A stretch of 64,000 nucleotides of DNA from Bidens hawaiensis (GCA_021521415.1 JAIQDT010003830.1:1-64000), one strand, 5' to 3'. Counted from the stretch's first letter, positions 33,923-46,399 are shown. Numbers and translations are program-made. Notes: generated by a model from the sequence alone, not told the origin.

Positions 33923-36900
33923 ATGGCACCAAAACGTTCAGCCCAATTGTCGGAAGTGGACGTGAGCCGTTTGATTGCTCAACAGTTAGAGGCGGCGATA
34001 CCGGATATAGTATCGCGCATCGCCGCCAGTTTTAACAATTCGACCAATCCAGCCCCTCCGAGCAATCAAACGACCACCAATAATGACGGGGAACAAAATG
34101 TTAATCCTCCACAGAATGATAACACGATTCCGAGTAATGACGCACCGCCTAGGGTGGTCGTTACAGACAGTAATGGCCCTATACCTACGGTAGAGACGAA
34201 CCGTACTGAACCGATTAGTGCATCCAGGGGATGTTCGATCAAAGACTTTATGTTGTGCAAACCTCTAGAGTTTAGCGGGTCTGAAGGACCAAATGGATTG
34301 GTTAAGTGGATGGAGAAAATAGAATCCGTTGTGAATATCAGTAACTGCCCCGAGGATTGTGTTATTAAGTATGCTACCTGCACATTCACGGACCATGCCT
34401 TGACATGGTGGAACACGATAGTGAAGACCCGGGGTCAGGCGGCGACAAACCGCATGACCTGGACAGAGCTCAAGGCTCTTGTACTGGAACATTTCTGCCC
34501 GAAAAACGAATTGCAAAAATTAGAAAATGAATTGTGGAACCTGGAGATGCAGGGGGCAGACCATTTGGGTTATACGAACCGGTTTAATGAGTTGTCGCGA
34601 TTGGTACCATGGTTGGTCACCCCAGAGTCGAAGAGGGTTGAGCGTTATATTTGGGGGCTAACTCCAGTTGTAAGGAGTATAGTCAATTCTGGGGGACACC
34701 AGACGTATGAGGGTGCGGTGACGCAAGCTGGTATCGTCACGTATGATTTCGTAAGGAGCGGGTCACTGAAGGTGGCGGGAGAGTCCGCTGGGGGAAAGCG
34801 GGGTACACATGACCATAGGATCCAGGAAAAGCAGCAAGGTAAACTTGCTAGCCCCACTGCCCAGAACTACGCCATGACTAGTTCAGGCGGAAGGCAAGAA
34901 CCGCAGAAGGGAACGTTTCCTAAGTGTGGGAAATGCGGTTACCACCATGGTGGCATGTGCAAAGAAGTGGTGTGCCACCGGTGCGGCAGGATTGGGCACT
35001 ACGCACCGAGTTGTAGGACAAACCTGAACAACTTGAACCGGCAACCGCAACCTATCCGTGCGCAGCCATTTAGGACCCAATCAGCCCGACAACAAAACCC
35101 ACAAGGAAATCAAGTGATGACCACCAGTCGTGCTTGCTTTGAATGCGGTGGCACAGATCACTTCAAGAGAAACTGTCCGAAGCTGAACCAGGGAGGAAAT
35201 GGGCGGCAAACCGCGGGTCAGGCACCATCGTCCAATCCGGCGCGAGGCCGAGCATTCGTGATGGGGGCGAACGAAGCACGCCAGGACCCCAGCGTAGTGA
35301 CAGGTACATTCCTCGTCTGTGATCATTACGCTTCTGTATTATTTGATACGGGCGCCGATAGAAGTTTTGTCTCCGTTAGATTCCTGTTGATAGCAAACCT
35401 CCCAATTGGTGAAACCATAGAACCTTACACCGTAGAAGTCGCTAACGGTAAAACCATGATAGTTAATCAGATAGTTCGGAATTGCCCTTTTATTCTGAAC
35501 GATCAATCCCTTCCGATTGACTTGTTACCGGTAGAATTGGGTAGTTTTGACGTGATAGTGGGAATGGATTGGTTAGCACGTAACAAAGTAGAAATAAACT
35601 GTGAAAAGAAAATCGTCAAGATCCGGGTGTCGGATGACGAAGAGATATTAGTGCAAGGAGAAAAGTCAGGCACCATGATACCATTTATATCCCACCTCAA
35701 GGTGTTAAAATACATACGCCAAGGATGCGTGGCGTATCTAGCAAGCTTGACGGCCACTGATTCTGAGGAGAAACGGGTGGATGATATTCCAGTGGTACGC
35801 GAATTTCCACAAGTCTTCCCAAAAGAACTTCCTGGATTACCGCCAACCCGACAGGTCGAATTCAGAATCGATCTATTACCTCAAGCTGGCCCTGTTGCTA
35901 AGGCACCCTACCGACTTGCACCATCAGAGATGCAAGAATTATCCAACCAATTGCAAGAATTGTTGGATAAAGGATTTATACGTCCTAGTTATTCCCTGTG
36001 GGGTGCACCGGTACTATTCGTGAAAAAGAAGGACGGAAGCCTTAGAATGTGCATTGATTACAGGGAGCTGAACAAGTTGACAATCAAAACTAGGTATCCT
36101 CTCCCCCGAATTGATGACCTGTTCGACCAACTGCAAGGTGCGAGCTATTTCTCAAAAATTGATCTTAGATCGGGATACCATCAGGTTAGAATTCAGGAGG
36201 AGGATATCCCAAAAACCGCATTCCGGACTCGCTACGGCCATTACGAGTTCTTAGTTATGCCTTTCGGGCTAACAAATGCGCCAGCAGTGTTCATGGATCT
36301 CATGAATCAAGTCTGTAAACCCTACCTCGATAAATTCGTCATCGTATTTATTGACGATATTTTGATATACTCGAAGAATAAAGAAGAGCACGAACAACAC
36401 TTAAGATCAATTTTAGAGCTTCTAAATCAGGAGAATTTGTATGCAAAATTCTCCAAGTGTAACTTCTGGTTACAAGAAGTGCAATTCCTTGGTCACGTTA
36501 TAAACCATCAAGGAATACACGTTGATCCAAGTAAGGTTGAAGCAGTTAAGAATTGGCAAGCGCCTAAATCGTCAAAGGAAATCCGCCAATTCTTAGGCTT
36601 AGCTGGATATTATCGTCGATTTATAGAGAACTTTTCCAGCATTGCCCAACCTTTAACCCTTCTGACCTAAAAGGATCGAAAGTATGAATGGGGTGAAGAG
36701 CAGGAGACGGCGTTTCAAACGCTAAAACAAAGATTGTGCCAAGCGCCAATCTTAAGTCTCCCCGACGGAGACGATGGTTTTGTCGTGTATTGTGACGCAT
36801 CCCAGAGAGGGTTAGGATGCGTGTTGATGCAAAATAATAAGGTTATAGCCTATGCTTCTCGACAGTTAAAAATACACGAGAAAAATTACACCACTCATGA

Positions 36901-38629
36901 CTTAGAACTGGGAGCAGTTATCTTCGCACTTAAAATCTGGAGACATTACCTCTACGGTACAAAGTGCACCATCTTCACCAATCATAAAAGTTTGCAACAC
37001 ATATTCGATCAGAAAGAACTGAATATGAGGCAACGAAGATGGGTCGAGTTATTAAGCGACTATGACTGTGACATCCGTTATCACCCCGGCAAAGCTAACG
37101 TCGTAGCCGATGCCTTGAGTAGGAAGGATCAGGTTAAGCCATTGCGGGTGCGAGCGCTGGGGATGATAGTCCAGTCGAACCTTTCGGATTTGATTCGAGT
37201 CCCTCAACGCGAGGCGTTGAAAGAGGAACAAATGGAAAAAGAAGGACTTTATGGTAACGAGAGGAATTTCGAACAGCGCGTGGACGAAATTCTCTATTTC
37301 AAAAATCGGATTTGGATCCCGACCCTCCATGACCTTCGTGAATTAATCATGGACGAAGCGCATAAATCAAAATATTCCATACATCCGGGATCGGATAAGA
37401 TGTACAAGGATGTGAAGGAGTTCTACTGGTGGCCGGGTATGAAAAAGGATATAGCCACATACGTCGGCAAGTGTACGACGTGTGCGAGGGTTAAGGCGGA
37501 GCACCAGAAACCCTCGGGGATGTTACAACAACCGGAAATTCCTGAATGGAAGTGGGAGCAGATCACGATGGATTTTGTGACACATCTCCCCAAGACGTCC
37601 CGAGGACATGATGCAATTTGGTTAATCGTGGATCGATTAACCAAAACAGCACATTTTATCCCGATTAGAAATAATTATAACACAGAGAGACTTGCGCAGA
37701 TTTATATAAATGAAATTGTGTCTCGTCATGGGATACCCATCTCAATCATCTCCGATCGGGATAGCCATTTCACCTCCAAGCTTTGGCAAGCTGTGCAAGA
37801 AGCGCTGGGAACGCGTATTAATCTAAGCACAGCTTACCACCCTCAGACCGATGGTCAGTCTGAGAGGACCATCCAAACCCTGGAGGATTTGCTTCGTGCA
37901 TGCGTACTGGATTTTAAGGGAAATTGGGATCAACATCTCCGACTCGTTGAATTTTCCTATAATAACAGTTACCATAGCAGTATAAAGGCAGCACCTTACG
38001 AAGCATTGTATGGACGGAAGTGCCGATCACCACTCTGCTGGACTGAGGTGGGCGACACACAGGTTATTAGATCAGATCTGGTCCAGGAAACGACGAGCAA
38101 AATTCTTGAAATTAAGAACAATCTAAAGGCCGCACGGGATCGGCAGAAGAGTTATGCCGATACCCGTAGAAAACCGTTATCATTTGAGAAAGGTGATAAA
38201 GTGTATTTGAAAGTATCACCTTGGAAAGGAGTAGTAAGATTTGGAAAGGCGGGGAAGTTAGCCCCTAGATACATTGGACCATTCGACATTACTGCAAAAA
38301 TCGGTTCTGTAGCATACCGATTAGAACTGCCTGATGAACTGAGTGCAGTTCACAACGTGTTTCACGTGTCGAACTTGAAAAGGTGACTGTCGGATGAGAC
38401 ATCGGTGTTACCCTTACAGGGTGTCCAAATAAATGATAAGTTCAACATTGTAGAGGAGCTCATAGAAATAGTAGACGGGAAAATCAAGCAACTTAGACAC
38501 AATAAGATCTCATTGGTCAAAGTTAGATGGAACTCGCAACGAGGCCCAGAATATACTTGGGAATGAAAGGACGAATTTCGGAAGAAATACCCCCACCTAT
38601 TTCCGCAAAAGGAAGTAGTTGATGCGTAA
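33923..38629 (+). pseudogene. gag-pol: Gy2 gag-pol, single frame with three nonsense codons
   Basis: ATG at 33923 ([10 protein letters not shown]) opens 1,568 in-frame codons to TAA 38627. Gag capsid has LTWWN near residue 160, with CCHC-type knuckles near 335, 351 and 405. Protease active site DTGAD is at about 475. RT has MCIDYREL, and FIDDIL with both catalytic aspartates at 811-812. RNase H starts CDAS near 958. The H2C2 zinc region is near 1150-1190. Integrase has D1217, D1278 and E1314, the classic D-x60-D-x35-E spacing. A chromodomain is at the end (KVRWNS ... KKYPHLF). In-frame stops: TAA 36668-36670 (between RT and RNase H), TGA 38384-38386 (after the GPY region) and TGA 38564-38566 (in the chromodomain). 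Every catalytic motif is intact, so only nonsense changes silence it. Confidence 0.95.
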
Positions 38630-38665
38630 AATTTCGAGGACGAAATTTTTGTAACGGGGGGAGAA
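38628..38665 (+). promoter_or_regulatory. Gy2 hairpin and polypurine tract
   Basis: Overlapping the gag-pol stop codon is a 9-bp stem with an AGGA loop (arms 38628-38636 and 38641-38649). The polypurine tract GGGGGGAGAA then leads into the LTR at 38666. Confidence 0.8.
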
Positions 38666-41600
38666 TGTAACGATTCCGACAAATTCAGGTATACCCTAGC
38701 CGGAATATACTATTTACGTGTTATTTAATACTGAATATATGAATTATAATGTGTTTATACGAGTATATAAGATTCACAGTACGAATTATACTCGAATTTA
38801 CAGCTAGTAGTATTGAAATTACGATTAATCGATGAACGGTTATTGAAACCCGAACGAATCGGGGATTACATTATAGACGAAATATATAATGTTTAGTGAT
38901 GTGTACAAAGTATTAAAGCTTCGGGATAAGTGAATTATAGCACAGAAAAAGGATTTCGATTTATTAGTACGTCGGTACGATAAACCAAACCTTTAACATC
39001 AAACCAAGCAAGAGACGATCGATCAAGCCGAAAAAGATGCACAATTACCGACAATATGATGTGTTAAGTCAATAAATGTCATGGTTTAAGTTTTTAAAGT
39101 TTTTAAATCGGTTTTATATAAATTTAAATTTTAAGCCGAAAAACGACCGTTTTGGCCTCGTTTTGAGCGGGATTAAACGTTTAACCGAAAAACGAACTGA
39201 ACCAGATTATCCACAACATTATCCGGATTACACAATCCGAATGTGTGGCCAAGATTAGAGATGTGGGCCCCACCCCACACCACTACATGGACCGATTGGT
39301 CCTTACCCATCCATTACACACTTCATTTTCTTTTTTTAACATTCCAACTCTCCAAATCCTCTCAACCCTTTACACATTCAACCAAAACCTTTGATTTTTA
39401 AGAAGATCCACAAGGTATAAACATGTTATTATGGTTTGATCTTGCTTTTTAATTCCAAAATCTTGAAAAAATGAGGTTTCAAGTGAAAAATGGGTGAAAA
39501 CCCAAGATGAAACCGATTCTTGCATGATCAAGTGATGTATACAAGTTATACAAGGGATCTTGGTCCAAGAAAGGAGTTAAAAGAGTCAAAAACGAATTTT
39601 TACGGTTAAAATCTTTGTTTTGATGTCTTAACCGAAACCATGAAAGAAATGGCTTGATTGTGGGTATAACTTGCTTGGTGTGGTGTTGTTGTGCTTGTAG
39701 GTGTTGTAGCTAGTTGCTAGCAAAGGCTAGAAAGCAAGATCTTTGCGATCTAAAGCTAGAAACACAAGGTAGTTTGGTTTTTCGTATGATTTGTAAGATT
39801 TGGACAGATTGTGATAGACTTAGAGTTGAGTCATGAAATTTCACAGAGATTGTCTACACATGAAAATATGAGATCTGTGAAATTTTGGTAATTTTTGGAT
39901 AAAGGATGAATATTTTGTGAATTTAATGCTCGGTTTTGGTTAAAAATGGTGAAAAATAGCTAAACATCATGAAAAATTCTGGAAAAATTCAGATAAGCTT
40001 TTTATAACATATAACAGTCACACACAAAATTTCAGGTCCATTAGAAAAGTCTAAGTAGGATTTTCGGTAAAACGAGTTCTAGGGTTTTCTAGCTCGGTTT
40101 TGGTGAAAATGGCATGAAAAATGAGTTTTTGGTTCTGTAAAAATTACTGGGAACTATGTGGATGGCAGGAGTCATCCCAGAAAAATTTGGGATTTTTCTA
40201 AGGTCGTTTGGTATTTTTGACATATTTGGTGTTTAAATGACGTTTAAAAATAGATAAATAAATGTTAAATATAAAAATTAATTCTGGAAATATTTTTATA
40301 AAATTCCTTACTGTCAAAAACTGATTTGTACAAAATTTCAAGATCCGAAACTAAACGGATAATTATTTGTGCTAAACAGAACATAAAAACAAACTTTTAA
40401 AGCTTAAAACGCGTAAACCGGCAAAGTTCGCCTAAGCGAGCTGACAGGTGTATAAAATCCCTAAAAATGGACTATTTTCATGAAACTAAGTTAATCAAGT
40501 AAAAATAAATCATCTGAAAATAATTCGGATGATTTGGGTAATTTTACCTGATTTAGCCGTTTCCGGTATATTAAAGACGAAAACGGGCCCCGCGGCCAAA
40601 CGGGGTGTCTAAACCGAGCTCTAATTTCACCACTTTAATTAAAATATCAATAACAACTATTTTCGGGTCGTATGTGGCCAAACTCATTTTTAAAAAAACA
40701 TAAAAACGAATAACCGTGCTAGGCACGCAAAACGAGAAAACAAACTAATGGTAATTTTGACTAAAGAACTCTAAGGGATATCACAATCTAAGTCTTGAGA
40801 AGTGTTTCGGGGTTAACATTGTCCCCGGATCGTGTACGGTACTGGGTCAACAGTGTCCCCAGACGTACCGGTTAACACGAATTTAAGTTATATTAATAGA
40901 AATTTTGTAGTAACGACTTAGGGATCGTATTACAGATCCGGGCCGGTAGCTGTTCACAGTATTACATCTTGCTCACAAAAAGGTGAGTTTCACGAGCCCC
41001 TTTTTATTGAACTATTTTAAATATTTTCCCGGGGCGGAAAGCACGTTTTTATCAAAGTGTTTAAGTACATGCCGATCGCATGGAAATGAATGTATTATAT
41101 AATGTTTATTGTACGGGAATCGTACGGTAATGTATTAAGATGGTAATTGTCTGAGTTGCTAATATTGTAAGGCCCGAAACAGTGTTCTGGGTTAACAGTG
41201 TCCCCAGAGGTTATTAAATGTATTTCTGGGTTAACAGTGTCCCCAGAGGCAATTAAATGTATTTCTGGGTTAACAGTGTCCCCAGAGGTTATTAAACGTA
41301 TTTCTGGGTTAACAGTGTCCCCATAGGTTATTAATGTGTTTCTGGGTTAACAGTGTCCCCAGAGGTTATTAAATGTGTTTCTGGGTTAACAGAGTTTTCA
41401 CTTGTAGGCTCAGCATAATTACATCATTAATTTATGATTATTAAAATGATTTGTCATGGTTTATTTAAATTAGTGAAACTCACCAACTATTCGTAGTTGA
41501 CCCGTTTTCTTTACATGCTTTCTAGGTACACCCAAATTGGAATGAGTGATACGTGCTTGATGATGTGTGCTATTTTGTGGAAGCTTAAGGGTCTATATTT

Positions 41601-41786
41601 TGTTTTAAACATGTTAACGTACTATTGGTAAAACTTATGTGATAACGCCTAGTCGGTAACGAAACTCGAAACAATGTAATACGTTTAAATTATTGTAGTG
41701 GTGTTTTCTTTATAAGCAATGTTGTTGATATCAGATGTGTCTGTTGCATCCCGTGTACGTTTCCGCTGCGGTTACGGGGTGTTACA
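38666..41786 (+). repeat. Gy2 3' LTR, 3,121 bp
   Basis: Collinear with 29470-32588 throughout. It includes the 39-bp minisatellite (41187-41395), again five full units and one partial. Confidence 0.95.
41187..41395 (+). repeat. 39-bp minisatellite in Gy2 3' LTR
   Basis: Same copy number as in the 5' LTR. One unit has CCCCATAGG instead of CCCCAGAGG and another has lost one base, so it does not keep the reading frame seen in the 5' LTR. Confidence 0.9.
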
Positions 41787-43178
41787 TCTTTTAACTATAG
41801 CGAATCAAGGGTAATTCGCTATCTTTTCCCCTAACAAACTGAAGCTAATTCGTTACATTTCTACAGACGAATCAGCTTAGCGAATTATTTCTAATTCGCA
41901 AATTACCCCTAGCGAACTAGGGTTAGGTCAGTGAATGTCAGAACATTCCCTGACAACCTCGTATTAACTTTTCCGGCGTCGCAGCCGGAAAACCGCGGAT
42001 TCGAGGGAAAAAACGAGTTTTAAATCGTTTTTCACCGTTTTACGTCCCGTTCGATCCAGATCTGAGCTAGGGTGACCCCTAAGCTCACCTTAGGTTTGGT
42101 TTATACCCGATTCCACCCAGATCTCGTGACTTAAACGGTTTAACGATTTCGGCTCGTAGTTTCGTGACCATATCTAACGGGTTTGAGTATAAACATCATA
42201 CTATCATTACCTTGGGTCGGAAATCGGTTCTCCTTCTTCTTCTTTTTCTTGGTTTCAACTTAGAGAGAGAAAGTAGGATGAGTGAGAGCTAAGTGTGTGT
42301 TTTGGTGGTGTATGGAGTATGTGGAAATGAATGATAATTGGGTGATTAAGGCTTTTATAATTATGGAACATGGGCTTAAGCCCATGGCCTCATCCTTCTT
42401 TCCTTCATAACCCAAGTCCATAACCCATATCCATTAACCAACACTAGCCCGACCCATATCAACTCCTACTCTATTTAATTATTTTCCGATAACCCGAGTA
42501 AACTTTCCTTCTATTATTAAATAATACAGTTAATATTATTTTGGAAATTTCGGGATGTTACATGTGGTAACCATCCTTGATCCCATATTGATTCAAGGAC
42601 CGAATCGAAACCGAACTCTCTCTTAACTCTTTATTTAATTGTTTTAAAACAAGTTGTATGTAAGATTTAAGTGTCTAAGTTCTTTTATTTACATTTTAAT
42701 ATTTGTTATTATAATATGGATTTTTTGGACCCAAACTTGGTCATATACCAAGTCTTGAACCAACCAAACCGAACTAAACCGCGTTCACTCGCTTAAAACA
42801 CAGTAGTTGTGTTTCGGGCCACCGAATCTCACATTTTTCTAAATAAGATCTTTTATAAACTAATTATAAATGTTTTGTTAAAGTACTTGTTATGTCGGAT
42901 CTAACATTATTTTATAACAAGCTTGGATCGATAAAACCGAACACTAGCATAACATTGGTGTTTGGAGTTTCTCCTTAGTAGAACTTCTAACATTAGTTAA
43001 GTTTCTATTTTAAATAATTTATCTCATGATATTTATCACTTTGGGATGTCGGGTTCGGACTTGAAAATTTATCAAAACCCGAACCGACTTAACTGAACAC
43101 TCGCTTAAATCCCGTTTTGGTATCTACCTAACAAGGGGTAGTGCATTATTGCATTAAACCTTTCCCCACATATTTACC

Positions 43179-43342
43179 TGTAATAGCCCAGCTACCATCG
43201 CACCATAAAAAGGGGTCGTGCACTATTACTTCTCCTCTCATCCACTACCATTAAGCGCTCAAAATGTGTTATGATGGGGAAGGTATCCATCTACTTATAA
43301 AGAAGGCTTATTTCTCCTTCCCAACCTAAGTGGGATGTCACA
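43179..43342 (-). repeat. Cass LTR copy 1, internally deleted
   Basis: Only 164 bp. The 5S-like section is missing and replaced by about 20 bases resembling the adjacent host sequence (43208-43229). Confidence 0.88.
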
Positions 43343-43508
43343 ATCCACCCCCGTTAGGGGTCCAGCGTCCTTGCAGGACCTGGCACCACTGGTCCGGCCC
43401 AAACTTTGATACCATTTGTAACAGCCCAGCTACCACCGCACCATAATATTGTCCACTTTGGCTGGGACGTACCACCATCGCCTCACGGATTTGCTTTTGG
43501 TTGCTCAG

Positions 43509-43563
43509 GTGGTCACCCATCCTCATACTACTCCCACCTGAGCACGCTTAACCATGGAATTCT
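43509..43563 (-). promoter_or_regulatory. 5S rRNA-derived internal Pol III promoter in Cass LTR 2
   Basis: On the minus strand, GTTAAGCGTGCTC (A-box region) and GGATGGGTGACC (C-box region) match the internal control region of plant 5S rRNA genes. The intervening GAGTAGTA is also shared. It is not a functional rRNA gene, since only this core is present. Confidence 0.88.
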
Positions 43564-43838
43564 CCTCTCATCCACTACCATTAAGCGCCCAAAACGCGTT
43601 ATGATGGGGAAGGTATCCACCTCCTAATATAGAAAGCTTAGTTCTCCTTCCCAACCGATGTGGGATGTCACAATCCACCCCCCTTAGGGGTCCAGCGTCC
43701 TCGCAGGACCTGGCACTACCAGTCCGGCCCTGTCTTTGATACAATTTGTAACATCCCAGCTACCACCGCACCATAATATTGTCCGCTTTGGCCGGGACGT
43801 ACTACCATCGCCTCACGGATTTGCTTTTGGTTGCCAAG

Positions 43839-43893
43839 GTGATCACCCATCCACATACTACTCCCACATGAGTACGCTTAACTGTGGAATTCT
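43839..43893 (-). promoter_or_regulatory. 5S rRNA-derived segment in Cass LTR 3
   Basis: Same segment as 43509-43563 with several substitutions (GGATGGGTGATC and GTTAAGCGTACTC on the minus strand), so likely weaker. Confidence 0.85.
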
Positions 43894-44950
43894 CCTCTCA
43901 TCCACTACCATTAAGCACTAAAAACACGTTATGATTGGGAAGATATCCAACTCGTTATAAAGAAGGCTTAGTTCTCCTTCCCAACTGATGTGGAATGTCC
44001 CATTACTTAACATAGGTTAAGTAAAACTAATGAATAGAATACCAAGACCTGATTTTGAGTAAACTTACTTTTCAAAAAACATTAATTTAATTTCTTATGT
44101 ATTTACACTTTAACCTTCAAACTTTAATTATGTATCTTACTTGTAATGTTAATTTACTTTAAAGATTTTAAGACCATCTACTAACTCAAGACCCTCTCAA
44201 TACAGGTCTTGCTCGTTGAACTTGCCTTTCCATTTTATCGCAATCTAATCCTTCAAGTTACTTATTTCATGTGAGTAATCACACTCCCCCTTTTTACACT
44301 TTTATACTTTTGGGTGGCATGCGTACCATATTCAAACTTACTTGTTTTGTGACCTCATTATTAAATCAACAATTCAAAATTATGTGTTCATACAAATATT
44401 AGATCGATCTTTGTTTATGCTTCAAACTGATTATGTGCACGAGTGTTTATTTTATTGTTGTTGTTAAGCCTCAATAAGTATGATCATACGCACCCCTAAC
44501 TACTTTAGCCTTGTGCTAGTAGAATAGGGCCTCATTATCCAAGTATGTTGCTTGTTACAATTAGAAAGGATCCACAGTTATTTACTTTATATTTACAATG
44601 GTTGTTGCATTATTCTTTTTATATGAATTATGATTTTTTCCTCATTATATACATATATCAGAAACTTGTATATCGCTCACCAACATTCGTGTTGATCAAA
44701 TCTATTTTTATACATGCTACAGGTTTAGTTTTAGGTTGTCTATGAAGATTCAAGACTCATCACTTAGAGTATACTTTTATGATTTAGTGTTGATATAATT
44801 GTTTGTGTTTTATCTTGAACAAGATGTATTTGTGATTATTAAATGAAATAAACAAGTTCTGAAAATATTTTTACATTAATAGTTTCATAGTGTTCTCGAT
44901 CAATCCGTTACACCTAGGCATGTTTCGCCGCCTTTTTTCAGGGTGTGACA

Positions 44951-45606
44951 TTTTATAATATTGCATGGGTGGTTAATTTATAAGAATATAACCTTCCAAG
45001 AACGCGATGAAGAACAGACGTGAGCAGCAAAGATAATCAAAGATGGTGCTTTTGTAGGCGACGAGTATTAGGTCGTGCACACGAGTTTAATTGAGTTAAT
45101 ACAATCTCTAGATGTAATATAGGTAATATGTTAAAGATGGTTTGTTAATAAGATCAAATCGTATCAAAACTATTGCTATTTCCTAATTGCCATAGTCGGT
45201 GAGGCCGGATATGGCATGAGGAGTAACTCCCAAGATCAATTCTAAGTTTAGGGCGAGAATTGTAGTTCAAGATAGCTAATAGGGTCACAGGTTGCGGGTT
45301 TGGATCCAGAAAGCGGGTTGGGTTAATGGGTAAACGGGTTGGATTTAAAAGGTATAATTATTTACAGATTTGCATTTAGGTCCTTGTACTTTGTATATGG
45401 GTACAAATGGGGTTAAATTATGATTTAGGGTTAAAATTTATATACTTGATAGTTATTTATATATATTAAATAAATACAATAAGCAAATAAAAATAACAAA
45501 TTAATAACTTGATAGACATGATCTTTTATAGGTAAAATTTCCCGAACAGAGAACTGGGCAGGGTATCGGTTAGCAAAATAATCAATGGAAAATCCGAGTT
45601 GTTACA
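44951..45606 (-). repeat. TG-2 3' LTR, first ~656 bp
   Basis: On the minus strand the LTR starts TGTAACAACTCGG at 45606. It runs to 44951, where the Gy4 LTR end begins. The rest of this LTR is not found in the window. Confidence 0.7.
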
Positions 45607-45623
45607 GTATCCCCTACTTTTGG
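45607..45623 (-). promoter_or_regulatory. TG-2 polypurine tract
   Basis: Minus strand CCAAAAGTAGGGGATAC lies directly before the LTR start TGTAACAAC. Confidence 0.75.
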
Positions 45624-46399
45624 GAATTTTGACCATAAATTAAAGATTACATAACAAAACCATTAAATTTTAAGGAAAAGAAAAAATTTAAATATCATAA
45701 TACGGAACTTCGAGTAATCGATAAAACGTTATAAATTACAATCCAATAAGGGGACTTATATATAGGATGTACCAACGAAGTATCCACCATGTCCTTATCA
45801 TCTTATCATTTGTACCGTTAGCCCAAAACTACATTCGGTTCCAGATTATGACACACGATGTTTGTATTATGATTTCCATGCGAGGACTTGGCTAATTACG
45901 TGTGGACCCGTAATTACATAGATCGTTGGATGGTCCACATAACTTGTCCCATCGTGTGGGTTACCAAAAAATTCGAAAGACATAATTTTGAGAAAATAAA
46001 AAGTTTTAAGAAGTTTTAACTATAATACTAAAAATCACCAATGTCAAAAACATTTCAAAAACTATAGTGGATTTACAAAAATGAAATTTCTAAAACATCT
46101 TTTAACGTATAAGTCTTGAAACTATTTAAAGGGATAACTCTATGAAAGTTGAGATTATAAAAATTGTTTATGATGAACGAAAATAGGAATATGCTATATT
46201 AAACAATTAATTTAAATAAAATAAACTTTATTCATGAGATAAAATATGCAAATGATAAGTAATTCAAATTGAAATAATCCAATGCCATAAAGAAGCATTA
46301 CAATCCATAATTGGTAAGAAATAAATTAAGATGAAATGAGGAAATTAGCAAAAGTCTTTAGAGTCCTTGAGTAACATAGTTGATTTGACTTGAAGCACC
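45624..46399 (-). other. TG-2 post-gag spacer
   Basis: AT-rich, non-coding, no pol motif. This is where an autonomous element would have about 3.5 kb of pol. Confidence 0.6.

Larger units (their letters stand above)
29470..41786 (+). mobile_element. Gy2: complete Ty3/gypsy chromovirus, TSD TCTTT
   Basis: 12.3-kb element. 5' LTR 29470-32588, primer-binding site 32594, extra ORF 32952-33551, gag-pol 33923-38629, hairpin and polypurine tract, 3' LTR 38666-41786. Perfect TCTTT copies flank it (29465-29469; 41787-41791) inside a Gy1 LTR. The LTRs differ by a few dozen bases in 3.1 kb by eye, so insertion was fairly recent. Gag-pol is one frame with three nonsense codons, so this copy is not autonomous. 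Confidence 0.96.
28094..42562 (-). mobile_element. Gy1 solo LTR 3 (minus), split by Gy2, TSD TGTGG
   Basis: On the plus strand it begins TGTAAGGCCCC at 28094 and ends GGGATGTTACA at 42562, with TGTGG at 28089-28093 and 42563-42567. Own sequence is 28094-29469 and 41792-42562 (about 2.15 kb). The AATTCGTT cluster is cut by the Gy2 insertion. In place of the 32-bp array it carries CCACTTTGCCACTTTAATAA-type repeats (about 28495-28570), so the internal repeat differs from the other copies. Confidence 0.93.
43179..44002 (-). mobile_element. Cass: Cassandra-like TRIM, LTR-int-LTR-int-LTR
   Basis: Three LTRs (43179-43342, 43417-43672, 43747-44002) separated by two 74-bp interiors. On the minus strand each interior begins with a primer-binding site like AATGGTATCAAAG next to the LTR end TGTTACA. 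The full LTRs are 256 bp and contain 5S rRNA-derived sequence, the hallmark of Cassandra. It is flanked by TTACC (43174-43178) and TTACT (44003-44007), a 5-bp TSD with one change. The uninterrupted target is visible at 18940-18965. It encodes nothing, so mobility depended on other elements. Confidence 0.92.
26812..44950 (+). repeat. Gy4 3' LTR, carrying nested insertions
   Basis: LTR starts TGTGACATTCG at 26812 and ends GGGTGTGACA at 44950. Own sequence: 26812-28093, 42568-43178 and 44008-44950 (about 2.8 kb including an internal duplication). It is interrupted by Gy1 solo LTR 3 (which contains Gy2) and by Cass. The end region matches 18672-22053, confirming that the two belong to one element. 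Confidence 0.8.

Noticed and set aside
43509..43563. 5S rRNA gene
   Set aside because: Only the central core matches. The 5' and 3' ends of 5S are absent and the segment is part of repeated TRIM LTRs.
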